Part shown: positions 27,701-35,465 of the stretch, piece by piece
How the letters are laid out: each line of letters opens with the position of its first letter
Numbering within the stretch: position 1 is the stretch's first letter
Source: an uncultured Roseburia sp.
GTDB taxonomy: Bacteria > Bacillota > Clostridia > Lachnospirales > Lachnospiraceae
Direction: 5' to 3'
DNA: 64,000 nucleotides
Assembly: GCA_947647505.1 (NCBI GenBank)
Contig: CANSKO010000004.1
Span: forward strand, 1 to 64,000
Program-made: the position numbers and the translations under genes
The notes under the pieces: model-generated
The model's input: the letters and a program-made list of their open reading frames with translations, nothing else
What the model was told of the DNA's origin: nothing
Database searches by the model: none

Positions 27701-27894
27701 ATGGGTATGAGGCAACCAGAGCAATTCGCGGGCTGGAAGATCCAAAGATCTCCTCGATCCCAATCCTGGCTATGACGGCAAATGCATTTGAAGAGGATAA
27801 ACAGGAAGCGTTGGAATGCGGAATGAACGGACATCTTTCCAAGCCGATCGACGTTGAAGTCCTGTTTGATACGCTGGATCAGATTCTTTCCTGA
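24745..27894 (+). CDS. soluble PAS hybrid histidine kinase with two receivers
   Basis: 1049 residues, start after AGGAGGAG. The first 115 residues look like a degenerate receiver. Then come PAS domains near 130-255 and 256-380 and a probable third near 390-505; HisKA (FLSNMSHDIRTPMNAIVGF); HATPase (NLMSNAVKYT, DSGIGMSEE, GTGLGMAI); and two receivers (Asp in MIDWMLPDING and LMDVRMPVMNG). No membrane segment is seen, so it senses something inside the cell. The architecture after HisKA is the same as in the kinase at 15230, suggesting shared ancestry. There is no Hpt domain. A MATE transporter gene follows 3 bases after the stop. Confidence 0.87.
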   Translation: MYHCHLQFYLLGRSCGVFDLVKKMPPLQNFTHAFSESDRPEKKMVAGADVILVNLEDLNQKETVQSLVLEKRREADLILLMDQKAPDSFSGAMEGVKDIWVGPMSGEEARFRFLRWQESRKMRADFWETNHFFEATINHIPNLVWYKDKNGIHEKVNNSFCKVVNKTRQQVEGQGHAYIWDVEQDDPACIESEREVMESQKTCISEEIIQTGAGRRTLTTYKSPLYDMDGSVMGTVGVAIDVTQERLYEKEILHKNQTLEKIFTTIDCGVMRHTEDGRQILSINQAALKILGYNSQEELQEDGFHMIAGSVLDEDKEKLRACIQNLKTVGESVNTEYRVRHKNGEILHIMGNVKLLCEKGKRFYQRFILDCTAQKLQEKKNEERQMELVQALSIDYNIVCCFDLATGIGDLLRNKEEEGMIFAPFDNGKIFFRKSMERYIQEFVHEDDREMLRDFASAGRLRKELEQKKQCYLTYRVVLNGEIRYFQLKAVRTGIWGEEYGVVIGLRSVDEETRSEMQKKNLLENALLQANRANKAKSIFLSNMSHDIRTPMNAIVGFTSLAITHIDYRDQVEAYLKKIMTSGNHLLSLINDVLDMSRIESGKMHLDEKPCSLPEILHGLRNILQADIHAKRLDLCVDVVDIRHEEIYCDKLRLNQVLLNLMSNAVKYTGQGGKVSIRIMEKAGAPTGYANYEFRVEDSGIGMSEEFVSHIFEPFEREKSSTISGIQGTGLGMAITKNIVDMMNGKITIRSEQNVGTEVTVCFTFRLCLEDQEEMDIPQLKNCRALVVDDDFNSCDCVADMLEQIGLRAEWTLSGKEALQRVQQAAASGDFYTVFMIDWMLPDINGIEVTRRIRKEVGKDIPIILLTAYDWSDIAEEAKEAGITAFCSKPLFLSELRGCLHSIVESRDMGCDCGRGKEVKPVHHTGRILLAEDNELNQEIATAILEDAGFSTEVAGNGQIAVDMLQKAEPGYYQLVLMDVRMPVMNGYEATRAIRGLEDPKISSIPILAMTANAFEEDKQEALECGMNGHLSKPIDVEVLFDTLDQILS

Positions 27895-27897
27895 CGC

Positions 27898-29298
27898 ATG
27901 AGAAGGGATCTGACAAAAGGGCCGGTAATGCGCTCCATGCTGCGCTTTGCCGTCCCTGTCATTTTGGGGAATCTGCTGCAGCAATGCTATAACATTGCGG
28001 ATACATTGATTGTCGGGAAATATCTTGGCGGCAATGCGCTGGCTGCGGTTGGTTCTTCTTTTGCTCTGATGACGTTTCTGACGTCTGTTTTGATTGGGCT
28101 TTGCATGGGGAGCGGCGCGGTTTGTTCTATTTTATATGGGCGAAAGGATGAGGAGGGACTGCGGGAAAGCGCAGGCGCGTCGTTTGCATTGATTGCGGCG
28201 CTGACGCTTTTTTTAAATGGCATTGCGTTTGCCTGTCTGGATGCGGTCGGCATTTTTTTGATGGCGCCGGATGAAGTATGGGGATTGATGCGCAGTTATC
28301 TGTCCATTGTATTTTGGGGAATTACCGCTTCGTTTCTGTATAATTATTTTGCCGCTCTTTTGCGCGCGGTTGGAAATTCTATGGCGCCTCTGGCATTTCT
28401 TGCATTGTCTGCCGTATGCAACATTGCGCTGGATCTCTGGTTTGTTCTGGGGCTTGACTTCGGCGTTGCGGGGGCGGCGGGAGCGACTGTGATTGCACAG
28501 TATGCGTCCGGCATTGGGCTGTTGTTCTATGCCATGCTGCGCTATCCGCAGATTTTCAGCATACAAAGTCTGCGCGTGCTCCGCATAAGCCGCATGAAAG
28601 AAATTGCCGGGTTTTCGATTCTGACCTGTTTGCAGCAGTCGGTTATGAATCTTGGGATTCTCATGGTGCAGGGCCTGGTGAACAGCTTTGGGCCGGTTGT
28701 TATGGCCGCGTTTGCGGCGGCAGTTAAAATAGATGCGTTTGCTTATATGCCGGCGCAGGATTTCGGCAATGCGTTTTCTACGTTTATCGCGCAGAATTAC
28801 GGAGCCGGAGAGGAAGCGCGCATTCGCAGGGGGCTGAAGGGCTCTGTTATTCTGGCGCTGGCCTTTGGCATAGCGGTATCTGTTTTGGTATGCGTCTTCG
28901 CCAGACCTTTGATGCTTCTGTTTGTAGACGCAAAAGAGACAAGGATCATTCAGGAAGGCGTTCAATATTTGCGCATAGAAGGCGCGTTTTACTGTGGAAT
29001 CGGCTTTTTGTTTCTTCTGTACGGCCTGTACCGCGCCATTGCAATGCCGGGGATGTCTGTTGTGCTTACTGTAATCTCACTTGGCGTGCGGGTGGCGTTG
29101 GCATATGCGCTTTCTGCGCTGCCGTCGATGGGCGTCATCGGCATCTGGTGGTCTGTTCCGATTGGCTGGCTTCTGGCGGATCTGGTCGGAGTGGGATATT
29201 TTCTGCTGAAAAAACCGCTGCGCCACCGTCGTTTGGCGGCGGCTGACCTGCAAAATGAAACGGAAAAGAAGGAACATCGGAAAAAAAACGGCATATAG
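27898..29298 (+). CDS. MATE-family multidrug/Na+ antiporter
   Basis: 466 residues with about 12 hydrophobic helices in two similar halves. The amino-terminal pattern (DLTKGPVMRSMLRFAVPVIL then GNLLQQCYNIADTLIVG) is typical of the DinF/NorM-like MATE group. Such proteins export cationic compounds in exchange for ions. ATG 27898 has no ribosome site and follows the kinase stop by 3 bases, so translation is probably by re-initiation from the kinase gene. Confidence 0.88.
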   Translation: MRRDLTKGPVMRSMLRFAVPVILGNLLQQCYNIADTLIVGKYLGGNALAAVGSSFALMTFLTSVLIGLCMGSGAVCSILYGRKDEEGLRESAGASFALIAALTLFLNGIAFACLDAVGIFLMAPDEVWGLMRSYLSIVFWGITASFLYNYFAALLRAVGNSMAPLAFLALSAVCNIALDLWFVLGLDFGVAGAAGATVIAQYASGIGLLFYAMLRYPQIFSIQSLRVLRISRMKEIAGFSILTCLQQSVMNLGILMVQGLVNSFGPVVMAAFAAAVKIDAFAYMPAQDFGNAFSTFIAQNYGAGEEARIRRGLKGSVILALAFGIAVSVLVCVFARPLMLLFVDAKETRIIQEGVQYLRIEGAFYCGIGFLFLLYGLYRAIAMPGMSVVLTVISLGVRVALAYALSALPSMGVIGIWWSVPIGWLLADLVGVGYFLLKKPLRHRRLAAADLQNETEKKEHRKKNGI

Positions 29299-29322
29299 TA
29301 TAGAGATATTGCAAATGGAGAC

Positions 29323-29745
29323 GTGAAAGTGAATCGTTTGGAAGAATTTTATATGCGGATGCCGGAAGAAAATACGAATCGGATGCCGTTTTATCTGAGC
29401 TATCCGATGACAAATGTATATCAGACAGAGAAAGAGTACGAACGGGACATGGAGCGCATGAAGGAGCTGTATCCAAAACGGATGAAGAAGCTTCTTGCAT
29501 ATGTTGAGGAAGAATGTGACAAAATGGAATACGAAGGAAGCATGATGTATGACGAATATCCGGATAAAGTTCTGTTGTACTGGACGGCTGGCAGCATCTA
29601 TGACAAAGCGGTTCCGGTGCAGGAAGCGGAGCACAGGGGACGCGGCAGAGACAGAGATCTGATGGACGTGATACAGGTGCTTTTGTATGATGAGATGTAC
29701 CGCCGCCGTGGAAGACGCAGACGCTGCTGTAGAAGATGGTGGTAA
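29323..29745 (+). CDS. hypothetical protein with basic C-terminus
   Basis: 140 residues from GTG 29323; GTG 29329 is better spaced from GGAG. It is rich in Met, Tyr and Glu, with an amino-terminal half that looks helical and a C-terminal tail of clustered Arg and Cys (RRRGRRRRCCRRWW). No signal peptide or membrane helix. The layout resembles short, Arg/Tyr-rich proteins common near sporulation or coat genes, but I do not recognise the family. Confidence 0.65.
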   Translation: MKVNRLEEFYMRMPEENTNRMPFYLSYPMTNVYQTEKEYERDMERMKELYPKRMKKLLAYVEEECDKMEYEGSMMYDEYPDKVLLYWTAGSIYDKAVPVQEAEHRGRGRDRDLMDVIQVLLYDEMYRRRGRRRRCCRRWW

Positions 29746-29759
29746 GGCTTACAGATTTC

Positions 29760-29791
29760 GCCATGGTTTTGGGGACGCCTGAAACCATGGC
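29760..29791 (+). other. perfect stem-loop before secreted-protein gene
   Basis: GCCATGGTTT (29760-29769) pairs exactly with AAACCATGGC (29782-29791) around a 12-base loop. It has no T-tract and ends one base before an in-frame ATG (29792), which would hide that start. The better start is therefore ATG 29813. Confidence 0.5.
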
Positions 29792-29812
29792 ATGAAAGGC
29801 GGAAAAAGCAGC

Positions 29813-32356
29813 ATGAAGAAAGGAATTATAAAAATTCTGGTGTTGTTGGCTGTATTTTGCATGGGCGTGTTGGGCTTTGGACAGATGACGAATCATTCCA
29901 ATCAGGATCTGACGACGGAAATGGCGGATGCAACGCTTCCTGTTATCTCCTTGTATATGCAGGATCTTAAGGCGGACAGGCTGACAGAAATCAACGAACT
30001 GCATGGGTATACGGCACAGATGGACGCCGTTTATATGCGGGATACGATCACGCCAATCAGTGAGGAAAGAATGCTTCCGATTCAGATTCAGGCGTATGAC
30101 ACGAAAATAGACGGGATTTCCTATGAAATTCGAAGCCTTGATCTGGACAGGCTGATTGCAGACACAACCGTAGAGGACTATGAAGAGGAGAAAGGGCGTC
30201 TGCGCGCGTCGGTGCCCATTCAGAATCTTCTGGAAAAGAACGAAGAATATCTTTTGATTTTAAAATTGCATTCCGGTGAGAATACGATTTACTATTATAC
30301 CCGAATCATGGAAGAAAAGGAATGCTATGCGGATGCGTGCGTTGCATTTGCAATGGATTTTCATCAGAAGACATTTGACAAAGAAGCGTCGAAAAGCCTT
30401 GCGACGTATCTGGAGCCAAATGCATCCGGCGACAATTCCTCCTTTCATAAAGTAGACATCCATTCCAGTCTGCGTCAGGTGGCCTGGGCGGATTTTAAAG
30501 GAGAGCGTCTGACAACGCCGGTGCCCTCCATCAAAGAAATTAACAGCTCTTACACCGTGGTGATTTTGAACTATCTGGTAACGGCGCGGGGCGCGGGCGG
30601 GGCGTCGGAATACTATAATGCAGAAGAATATTATCGTGTGCGCTATACAAGTGATCGGATGTATCTGCTGAGTTATGAGCGGACGATGGAGCAAATTTTT
30701 CGTGCGGAAAATCTGGAAACATATGAAACGTATATCCAGCTTGGCATACGCAGCCAGGACGTGGAATTTGCATCCAATGAGAAAGGAAATATCGTCAGCT
30801 TTGTACAGGGAGGGGAGCTTTGGTCTTACAATGAGACGAGCAACCAGCTCGCGCAGGTGTTTAGCTTTATTGGAAATGAAGGGATTGACGCCAGAGAAAA
30901 TTACAGGGAACATGATATTCGGATTATCAATGTAGATGAAACGGGAAGCGTTAATTTTGTCGTATACGGTTACATGAACTGCGGCATTCATGAAGGCAGG
31001 GTGGGAATTTGCGTTTATAATTATGACAGCGTAGCGAATACCGTAGAGGAAGAGCTTTTTATTCCGTCAGATGAGTCGTATCAGGTGATGAAAGCAGATC
31101 TTGGGCAGCTGATGTATGAAAACGGACAGGGCATATTTTTTATTATGCTGGATGGAACCGTATTTCGGATTGATCTGACGACGATGCAGGTAAAGGAGTG
31201 CGTCACCGGGTTAAAGGAAGGGACGTATGCGATTTCAGAGTCGCACCGTTATTTTGCATGGACGGACGGGGAAGACTTCAATGCCGCAAATACGATCTGC
31301 CTGTTGAATCTGGATACGGAAGAACGCCGTGAAATTTCAGCTGGACAGGGAGAATATGTAAGAACGCTTGGCTTTATGGATGAAGATTTTGTATATGGAC
31401 TGGCAAATAAGGAAGACGTATATGAAGATCTTGCCGGGAATGTTACGTTTCCCATGCATCAGGTCATGATTGTAAGCGCGGAGACGCAGGAGGTTTTAAA
31501 GTCTTATCAAAAAGAAGGGTACTATGTATCCGACATTGAAATTGACGATTCCATTATGTACCTGAACCGCATACAGTTCAACGGGATGGCGTATGTAGAA
31601 GCGCCGCAGGATACGATTATGAATCGTGAGGGAGATCATGCGGCCGTAGTAAGCGTGCACACGACAGTAACGGAAGTAAAAGAGACGCAGGTGCAGCTTG
31701 CGCTGGCGGAAGAGGTAAAGGAGTCGGAACCGAAAATCCTGACGCCAAAGGAAGTCGTGCTGGAACAGGAACGGGAAATCGCATTGCGTCACGATGGAGA
31801 AAACAGGATTTTTTATGCATATGCAAGGGGCGACGTGCTGTGCGTAACAGACGATCTGAAAGAAGCCATTGCCGTTGCCAACAGAGAAATGGGCGTTGTG
31901 GTCGGCAATAAGCAGCAGTATATCTGGAAACGCGCCAGAACATCCATTCAGCCGACGATCGAAATAAAAGTAGGCGATGAAGATGCATCTTCTTCCTCCA
32001 TTGCGCAGTGCGTCAGCGCCATGCTGGAGCAGGAATCGATCAATATCGGCGTAACGGCATTGATCGCGCAGGGAAAGACGCCAAAAGAGATTCTGGAGAC
32101 GGCGATGGAAAATGTGATGGCGCTGGATTTGAGCGGATGCAGTCTGGAAGAAATTCTTTATTATGTCAATCTTGGAACGCCTGTATTTGCGATGCGCAGT
32201 GATGCGGACGCCGTGCTGGTGACGGGGTATGACGCCAAGAATGTTTATCTGTATAATCCCCTGCAGGGCGCATCGGAAAAAATGGGATTTCAGGACGCTT
32301 CCGAATTGTTTCGCAGCGCCGGAAATGTGTTTTTTGGCTATATCTCCGGCAGATAG
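29813..32356 (+). CDS. large secreted/membrane-anchored protein, C39-like C-terminus
   Basis: Start ATG 29813, with in-frame ATG 29792 as alternative. About 847 residues. An amino-terminal signal or anchor (GIIKILVLLAVFCMGVLGFG) is followed by a large external region that looks like beta-propeller or WD-like strands (about 300-620). The last 130 residues look like a papain-fold C39 domain: Cys in SIAQCVSAML and the strand pair VLVTGYDAKNVYLYNPL. The His normally found before that strand is missing, so it is probably not an active protease. I do not know the family's role. A terminator follows. Confidence 0.7.
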   Translation: MKKGIIKILVLLAVFCMGVLGFGQMTNHSNQDLTTEMADATLPVISLYMQDLKADRLTEINELHGYTAQMDAVYMRDTITPISEERMLPIQIQAYDTKIDGISYEIRSLDLDRLIADTTVEDYEEEKGRLRASVPIQNLLEKNEEYLLILKLHSGENTIYYYTRIMEEKECYADACVAFAMDFHQKTFDKEASKSLATYLEPNASGDNSSFHKVDIHSSLRQVAWADFKGERLTTPVPSIKEINSSYTVVILNYLVTARGAGGASEYYNAEEYYRVRYTSDRMYLLSYERTMEQIFRAENLETYETYIQLGIRSQDVEFASNEKGNIVSFVQGGELWSYNETSNQLAQVFSFIGNEGIDARENYREHDIRIINVDETGSVNFVVYGYMNCGIHEGRVGICVYNYDSVANTVEEELFIPSDESYQVMKADLGQLMYENGQGIFFIMLDGTVFRIDLTTMQVKECVTGLKEGTYAISESHRYFAWTDGEDFNAANTICLLNLDTEERREISAGQGEYVRTLGFMDEDFVYGLANKEDVYEDLAGNVTFPMHQVMIVSAETQEVLKSYQKEGYYVSDIEIDDSIMYLNRIQFNGMAYVEAPQDTIMNREGDHAAVVSVHTTVTEVKETQVQLALAEEVKESEPKILTPKEVVLEQEREIALRHDGENRIFYAYARGDVLCVTDDLKEAIAVANREMGVVVGNKQQYIWKRARTSIQPTIEIKVGDEDASSSSIAQCVSAMLEQESINIGVTALIAQGKTPKEILETAMENVMALDLSGCSLEEILYYVNLGTPVFAMRSDADAVLVTGYDAKNVYLYNPLQGASEKMGFQDASELFRSAGNVFFGYISGR

Positions 32357-32396
32357 AAAAACTGCATAATTTTTATCGGTATTCTGCGGTTTTTTC
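32357..32396 (+). terminator. Rho-independent terminator (imperfect)
   Basis: AAAACTGCA near 32357-32367 pairs imperfectly with TGCGGTTTT near 32384-32393, followed by further T residues. It follows the stop at once. Confidence 0.55.
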
Positions 32397-32425
32397 GTGG
32401 AAATAAATGATTTTCCAAAAATCTA

Positions 32426-32454
32426 TTGTAAAATCAGGAATTATAGTATATATT
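32426..32454 (+). promoter_or_regulatory. promoter of HPr-like gene
   Basis: TTGTAA (32426-32431), a 17-base spacer and TATATT (32449-32454), 30 bases before ATG 32484. Confidence 0.5.
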
Positions 32455-32483
32455 ATGAATGTACTTTAGGAGGAAATGAAAAC

Positions 32484-32738
32484 ATGAGTAAAAAGGAAAT
32501 TGTAGTTTCAAATGTTTCGGAAGAACATGATAATCCGATTGCTGAGCTGGTGCAGGTTGCCTGTCAGTTTGACAGCAATATTACCCTGGAGAATGAGAAC
32601 CGAAGAATTAACGCGAAAAGTATAATGGGGATCATGGCTTTCAATCCCTCCAAGGGAATGACAGTAAACATCATTACAGAGGGCAATGATGAAGAGGACG
32701 CACTGATTGCAATGGAAAAATTTTTAGCGTGCATTTAG
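32484..32738 (+). CDS. HPr-family phosphocarrier-like protein
   Basis: 84 residues from ATG 32484, with AGGAGG upstream. The fold pattern is that of HPr: a His in EEHDNPIAELVQVA at the place of His15, and Ser in AKSIMGIM at the place of Ser46. The canonical HARP motif is HDNP, so the Arg that stabilises phospho-His is Asn. It may carry regulatory rather than sugar-transport phosphate, as Crh does, though Crh lacks the His. No PTS enzyme I gene is nearby. Confidence 0.75.
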   Translation: MSKKEIVVSNVSEEHDNPIAELVQVACQFDSNITLENENRRINAKSIMGIMAFNPSKGMTVNIITEGNDEEDALIAMEKFLACI

Positions 32739-32763
32739 GTTTTTAATAATAGGGAGGTCTATC

Positions 32764-33177
32764 ATGGCAAAAAGCAAAGCACCTGAAGTAAAAGCAAACA
32801 AAAAGACGGAAGCGGTTCCTGTAATGGCAACAGTGCAGACCGAGGTAAAACCTGTGGAAGTAAAGAAGGAAGAGACAAAGAAAGAAGAACCCAAAAAAGA
32901 AGAGATGGAAGCGTCTGCAAAAAAAGCAGCGGCAAAGCCGAAAAAGCCCCTGAAGGAAAAGACGCCTCTGGTACCGGAAGTTTTTTTGCAGTATGAAGAT
33001 AACGGCGAGCAGGAAGCTCTTGTAGAAGACATTGTGGCAAAAGCGAAAGCGGCATACGTAGCGGAAGGACATCGGGAATCTTCCATCAAGTCCTTAAGGA
33101 TTTATTTAAAGCCGCAGGAATGGAAAGCGTATTATGTGATTAATCATAAAATTGAAGGAATGCTTGACTTGTTCTGA
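32764..33177 (+). CDS. DUF6465-family protein
   Basis: 137 residues. The first 70 are a Lys/Glu/Ala/Pro-rich disordered stretch. The conserved C-terminal half (VFLQYEDNGEQEAL, KAAYVAEGHRESSIKSL, YYVINHKI..MLDLF) fits the DUF6465 family of Clostridia. The basic/acidic tail suggests nucleic-acid or ribosome association, which is inference. It follows the HPr-like gene by 25 bases, is preceded by GGGAGG, and ends at a bidirectional terminator. Confidence 0.7.
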   Translation: MAKSKAPEVKANKKTEAVPVMATVQTEVKPVEVKKEETKKEEPKKEEMEASAKKAAAKPKKPLKEKTPLVPEVFLQYEDNGEQEALVEDIVAKAKAAYVAEGHRESSIKSLRIYLKPQEWKAYYVINHKIEGMLDLF

Positions 33178-33200
33178 TTGCCTGGAGCATGTTCAGATAA

Positions 33201-33232
33201 AAATCCCTCCGGATTTCTCCGGAGGGATTTTT
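33201..33232. terminator. bidirectional Rho-independent terminator
   Basis: AAATCCCTCCGGA (33201-33213) pairs perfectly with TCCGGAGGGATTT (33218-33230), with A-run before and T-run after. It serves the plus-strand DUF6465 gene and the minus-strand prs operon. Confidence 0.92.
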
Positions 33233-33244
33233 GCTGTATGCAGA

Positions 33245-34423
33245 TCAGGAATTTTCTTTTTTGTAGGTATCCAGAAGGCGGTAAATTCTTTCGTAAGGAT
33301 CCAATAAATCGCTGATGGAAACGTCATGGTTTAAGGTATCAATGATGTATGCAATATATTTGCTCATATCGCAGTTGATATAGTAAGGCTTGCTCAAAAG
33401 CTCTTCGTCCTGCCAGGTCAGGTTGGTCGTTAAAAGGCGATAAATAATGCCTTCTTCATAAGCCCTGTCAAACTTTTCCAGCCCGTTGGTAAACAGTCCG
33501 AATGTAGCGATCATAAAAATCCGGTTTGCCTTGCGTTTTTTCAGTTCCGTTGCAACGTCGATCATGCTGTCACCGGAAGAGATCATATCGTCGATAATCA
33601 GCACGTCTTTGCCTTCTACAGACGCGCCCAGAAATTCATGCGCTACAATCGGGTTGCGTCCGTCTACAACTTTGCTGTAATCCCGCCGCTTGTAGAACAT
33701 GCCCATATCCAGGCCAAGCACGTTGGCAAGATAAATGGCGCGGTTCGTTCCGCCTTCATCCGGGCTGATGACCATCATATGGTCGTTGTCAATTTTCAAT
33801 CCCTTTACATTGCTTAAGATGCCCTTGATAAACTGATATGCGGGCTGTACCGTATCAAAGCCTTTCAGGGGAATGGCGTTTTGCACCTTTGGATCATGCG
33901 CGTCAAACGTAATGATATTATCGACGCCCATGTTGATCAGATCCTGAAGCGCAAGCGCGCAGTCTAACGATTCTCTGGACGTTCGTTTGTGCTGGCGGCT
34001 TTCGTATAAGAACGGGATAATTACGGTGATTCTTCGCGCTTTTCCGCCTACGGCGGCGATAATGCGCTTCAAATCCGCAAAGTGGTCATCCGGTGACATC
34101 TGGTTCGTGTGTCCGCAGAGGGAATACGTCAGATGGTGGTTCGTTACATCCACCATAAGATAGAGATCGTAGCCGCGGACGGATTCATTGATGACTCCTT
34201 TTGCTTCTCCGCTTCCAAAGCGCGGGCAGGACGCTTCCACAATATACGTGCTGCGTCGATAGCTGTTGAGCGAAATGGTGTCGGAGAGCTCATGCTCCCG
34301 CCTTGCCCGCCACTTAACCAGGTATTTGTCTACTTTTGCACCCATATCCTGAAAGCTTTTCAACGGAATCAATCCGAGCGTGCCAGCGGGAAGCGTCTGT
34401 AATAATCGTGCGTCGTTTGCCAT
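33245..34423 (-). CDS. prs: ribose-phosphate pyrophosphokinase
   Basis: 392 residues, longer than the usual 310-320. It makes PRPP from ribose 5-phosphate and ATP for nucleotide, His and Trp synthesis. The PRPP-binding signature is VLIIDDMISSGDS, and VIIPFLYESRQHKR and FDAHDPKVQNA mark the flexible loop and metal region. Extra length lies in the amino-terminal 60 residues and in the last 40. The flexible-loop motif differs from classical KARSREP forms, pointing to the divergent class seen in Clostridia. It is downstream of dnaI on the minus strand. Confidence 0.88.
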   Translation of the reverse strand: MANDARLLQTLPAGTLGLIPLKSFQDMGAKVDKYLVKWRARREHELSDTISLNSYRRSTYIVEASCPRFGSGEAKGVINESVRGYDLYLMVDVTNHHLTYSLCGHTNQMSPDDHFADLKRIIAAVGGKARRITVIIPFLYESRQHKRTSRESLDCALALQDLINMGVDNIITFDAHDPKVQNAIPLKGFDTVQPAYQFIKGILSNVKGLKIDNDHMMVISPDEGGTNRAIYLANVLGLDMGMFYKRRDYSKVVDGRNPIVAHEFLGASVEGKDVLIIDDMISSGDSMIDVATELKKRKANRIFMIATFGLFTNGLEKFDRAYEEGIIYRLLTTNLTWQDEELLSKPYYINCDMSKYIAYIIDTLNHDVSISDLLDPYERIYRLLDTYKKENS

Positions 34424-34452
34424 GGTAATCCTCCATTAAAATATGTAAACAT

Positions 34453-35445
34453 TTAAGGTTGCCTTAGTTTTTTCTGAATGCGGATGTCATCTCCAAACAG
34501 CTTCAGCATCATGTAATGGCTGGATATTCTGGAAAAGGTCCGTTCGGAATAAAGCTCCGCAAGCTGATGGATTGGCAGGTTTGTTGAGATGATCGTAGAT
34601 TTTCTGCGCAGTATGCGCTCGTTCAGGCACAAAAACAGCTGCGAAACGGTAAACGAATTTGGAAGCTCCGTTCCAAGATCATCCAGAATCAAAAGGTCAC
34701 AGTCAAAGATGTTCTGGTGCGCCGCAAGCATGTCTGCATCTGCGTTTTTTTGAAATGTGTTTCGTTTTAATATATCAAACAACTGAAATGCCGTAAAATA
34801 TATGACGGAATGGCCGGTATCCAAAAGCTCTTTTGCCACGCAGTTGGACAGAAACGTTTTGCCAACTCCCGTATCTCCATAGAAAAAAAGATTGGAAAAA
34901 GAAGAATCAAATTCCAGAATAAATGACCGGCAGGCTTTTACCGCGTTTTGAATCGTCTCAAGGGAGGTAAGGCCCGTAGACGGATTCACTTCCGTCGAAG
35001 AATAGTAGTCATAGGAAAACGCGTCAAAATTTTCATTGTTCAGGATGCTGCGGATGTTCGACTGCGTATATACAAGATCGATTGCGCGTTGCCGGAAACA
35101 GTGGCAGCGGTCGTTGCCAATATAGCCGGTGTCTTTGCAGTCTGAGCACGCATACGAAGGCTCAAAGTATTGTTCGGAATAGCCAAGCTCGTCGAGTATC
35201 GCAAGCCGCTGCTTTCTGTAATCGGAGAGCATAAGGCGCAGACTGGCAAGCGCAGTTACATCGCCGCCAAGTAGTTTTCTGGCCTGGCCAAGCGAGCAGG
35301 AGGAGATGGCGTCATCGATCATTTTCAGACGCTGATCTTTCCCGTAGGCTTCTTTGATGCGGTCATCCTTTGCGTGCTGATTTTGAATTTGTCTGGCGTT
35401 GTATTCCCGTATTATGGTGTCGTATTGCGAATTGCTGAGTGGCAT
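34453..35445 (-). CDS. dnaI: DnaI/DnaC-type helicase loader ATPase
   Basis: 330 residues. An amino-terminal region carries a zinc site (CSDCKDTGYIGNDRCHC), as in B. subtilis DnaI, followed by an AAA+ domain with Walker A (FYGDTGVGKTFLSN) and Walker B (LLILDDLGTE). It loads the replicative helicase DnaB/DnaC onto DNA. It follows the DnaD-like gene by 20 bases, so both belong to one replication-initiation operon. Confidence 0.87.
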   Translation of the reverse strand: MPLSNSQYDTIIREYNARQIQNQHAKDDRIKEAYGKDQRLKMIDDAISSCSLGQARKLLGGDVTALASLRLMLSDYRKQRLAILDELGYSEQYFEPSYACSDCKDTGYIGNDRCHCFRQRAIDLVYTQSNIRSILNNENFDAFSYDYYSSTEVNPSTGLTSLETIQNAVKACRSFILEFDSSFSNLFFYGDTGVGKTFLSNCVAKELLDTGHSVIYFTAFQLFDILKRNTFQKNADADMLAAHQNIFDCDLLILDDLGTELPNSFTVSQLFLCLNERILRRKSTIISTNLPIHQLAELYSERTFSRISSHYMMLKLFGDDIRIQKKLRQP

Positions 35446-35465
35446 AGGCGTCTCCTGATGAATGA

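Noticed and set aside
28213-28965. 250-codon reading on the minus strand
   Set aside because: Antisense to the MATE gene, Arg/Gln-rich, with no ribosome site or known motif.
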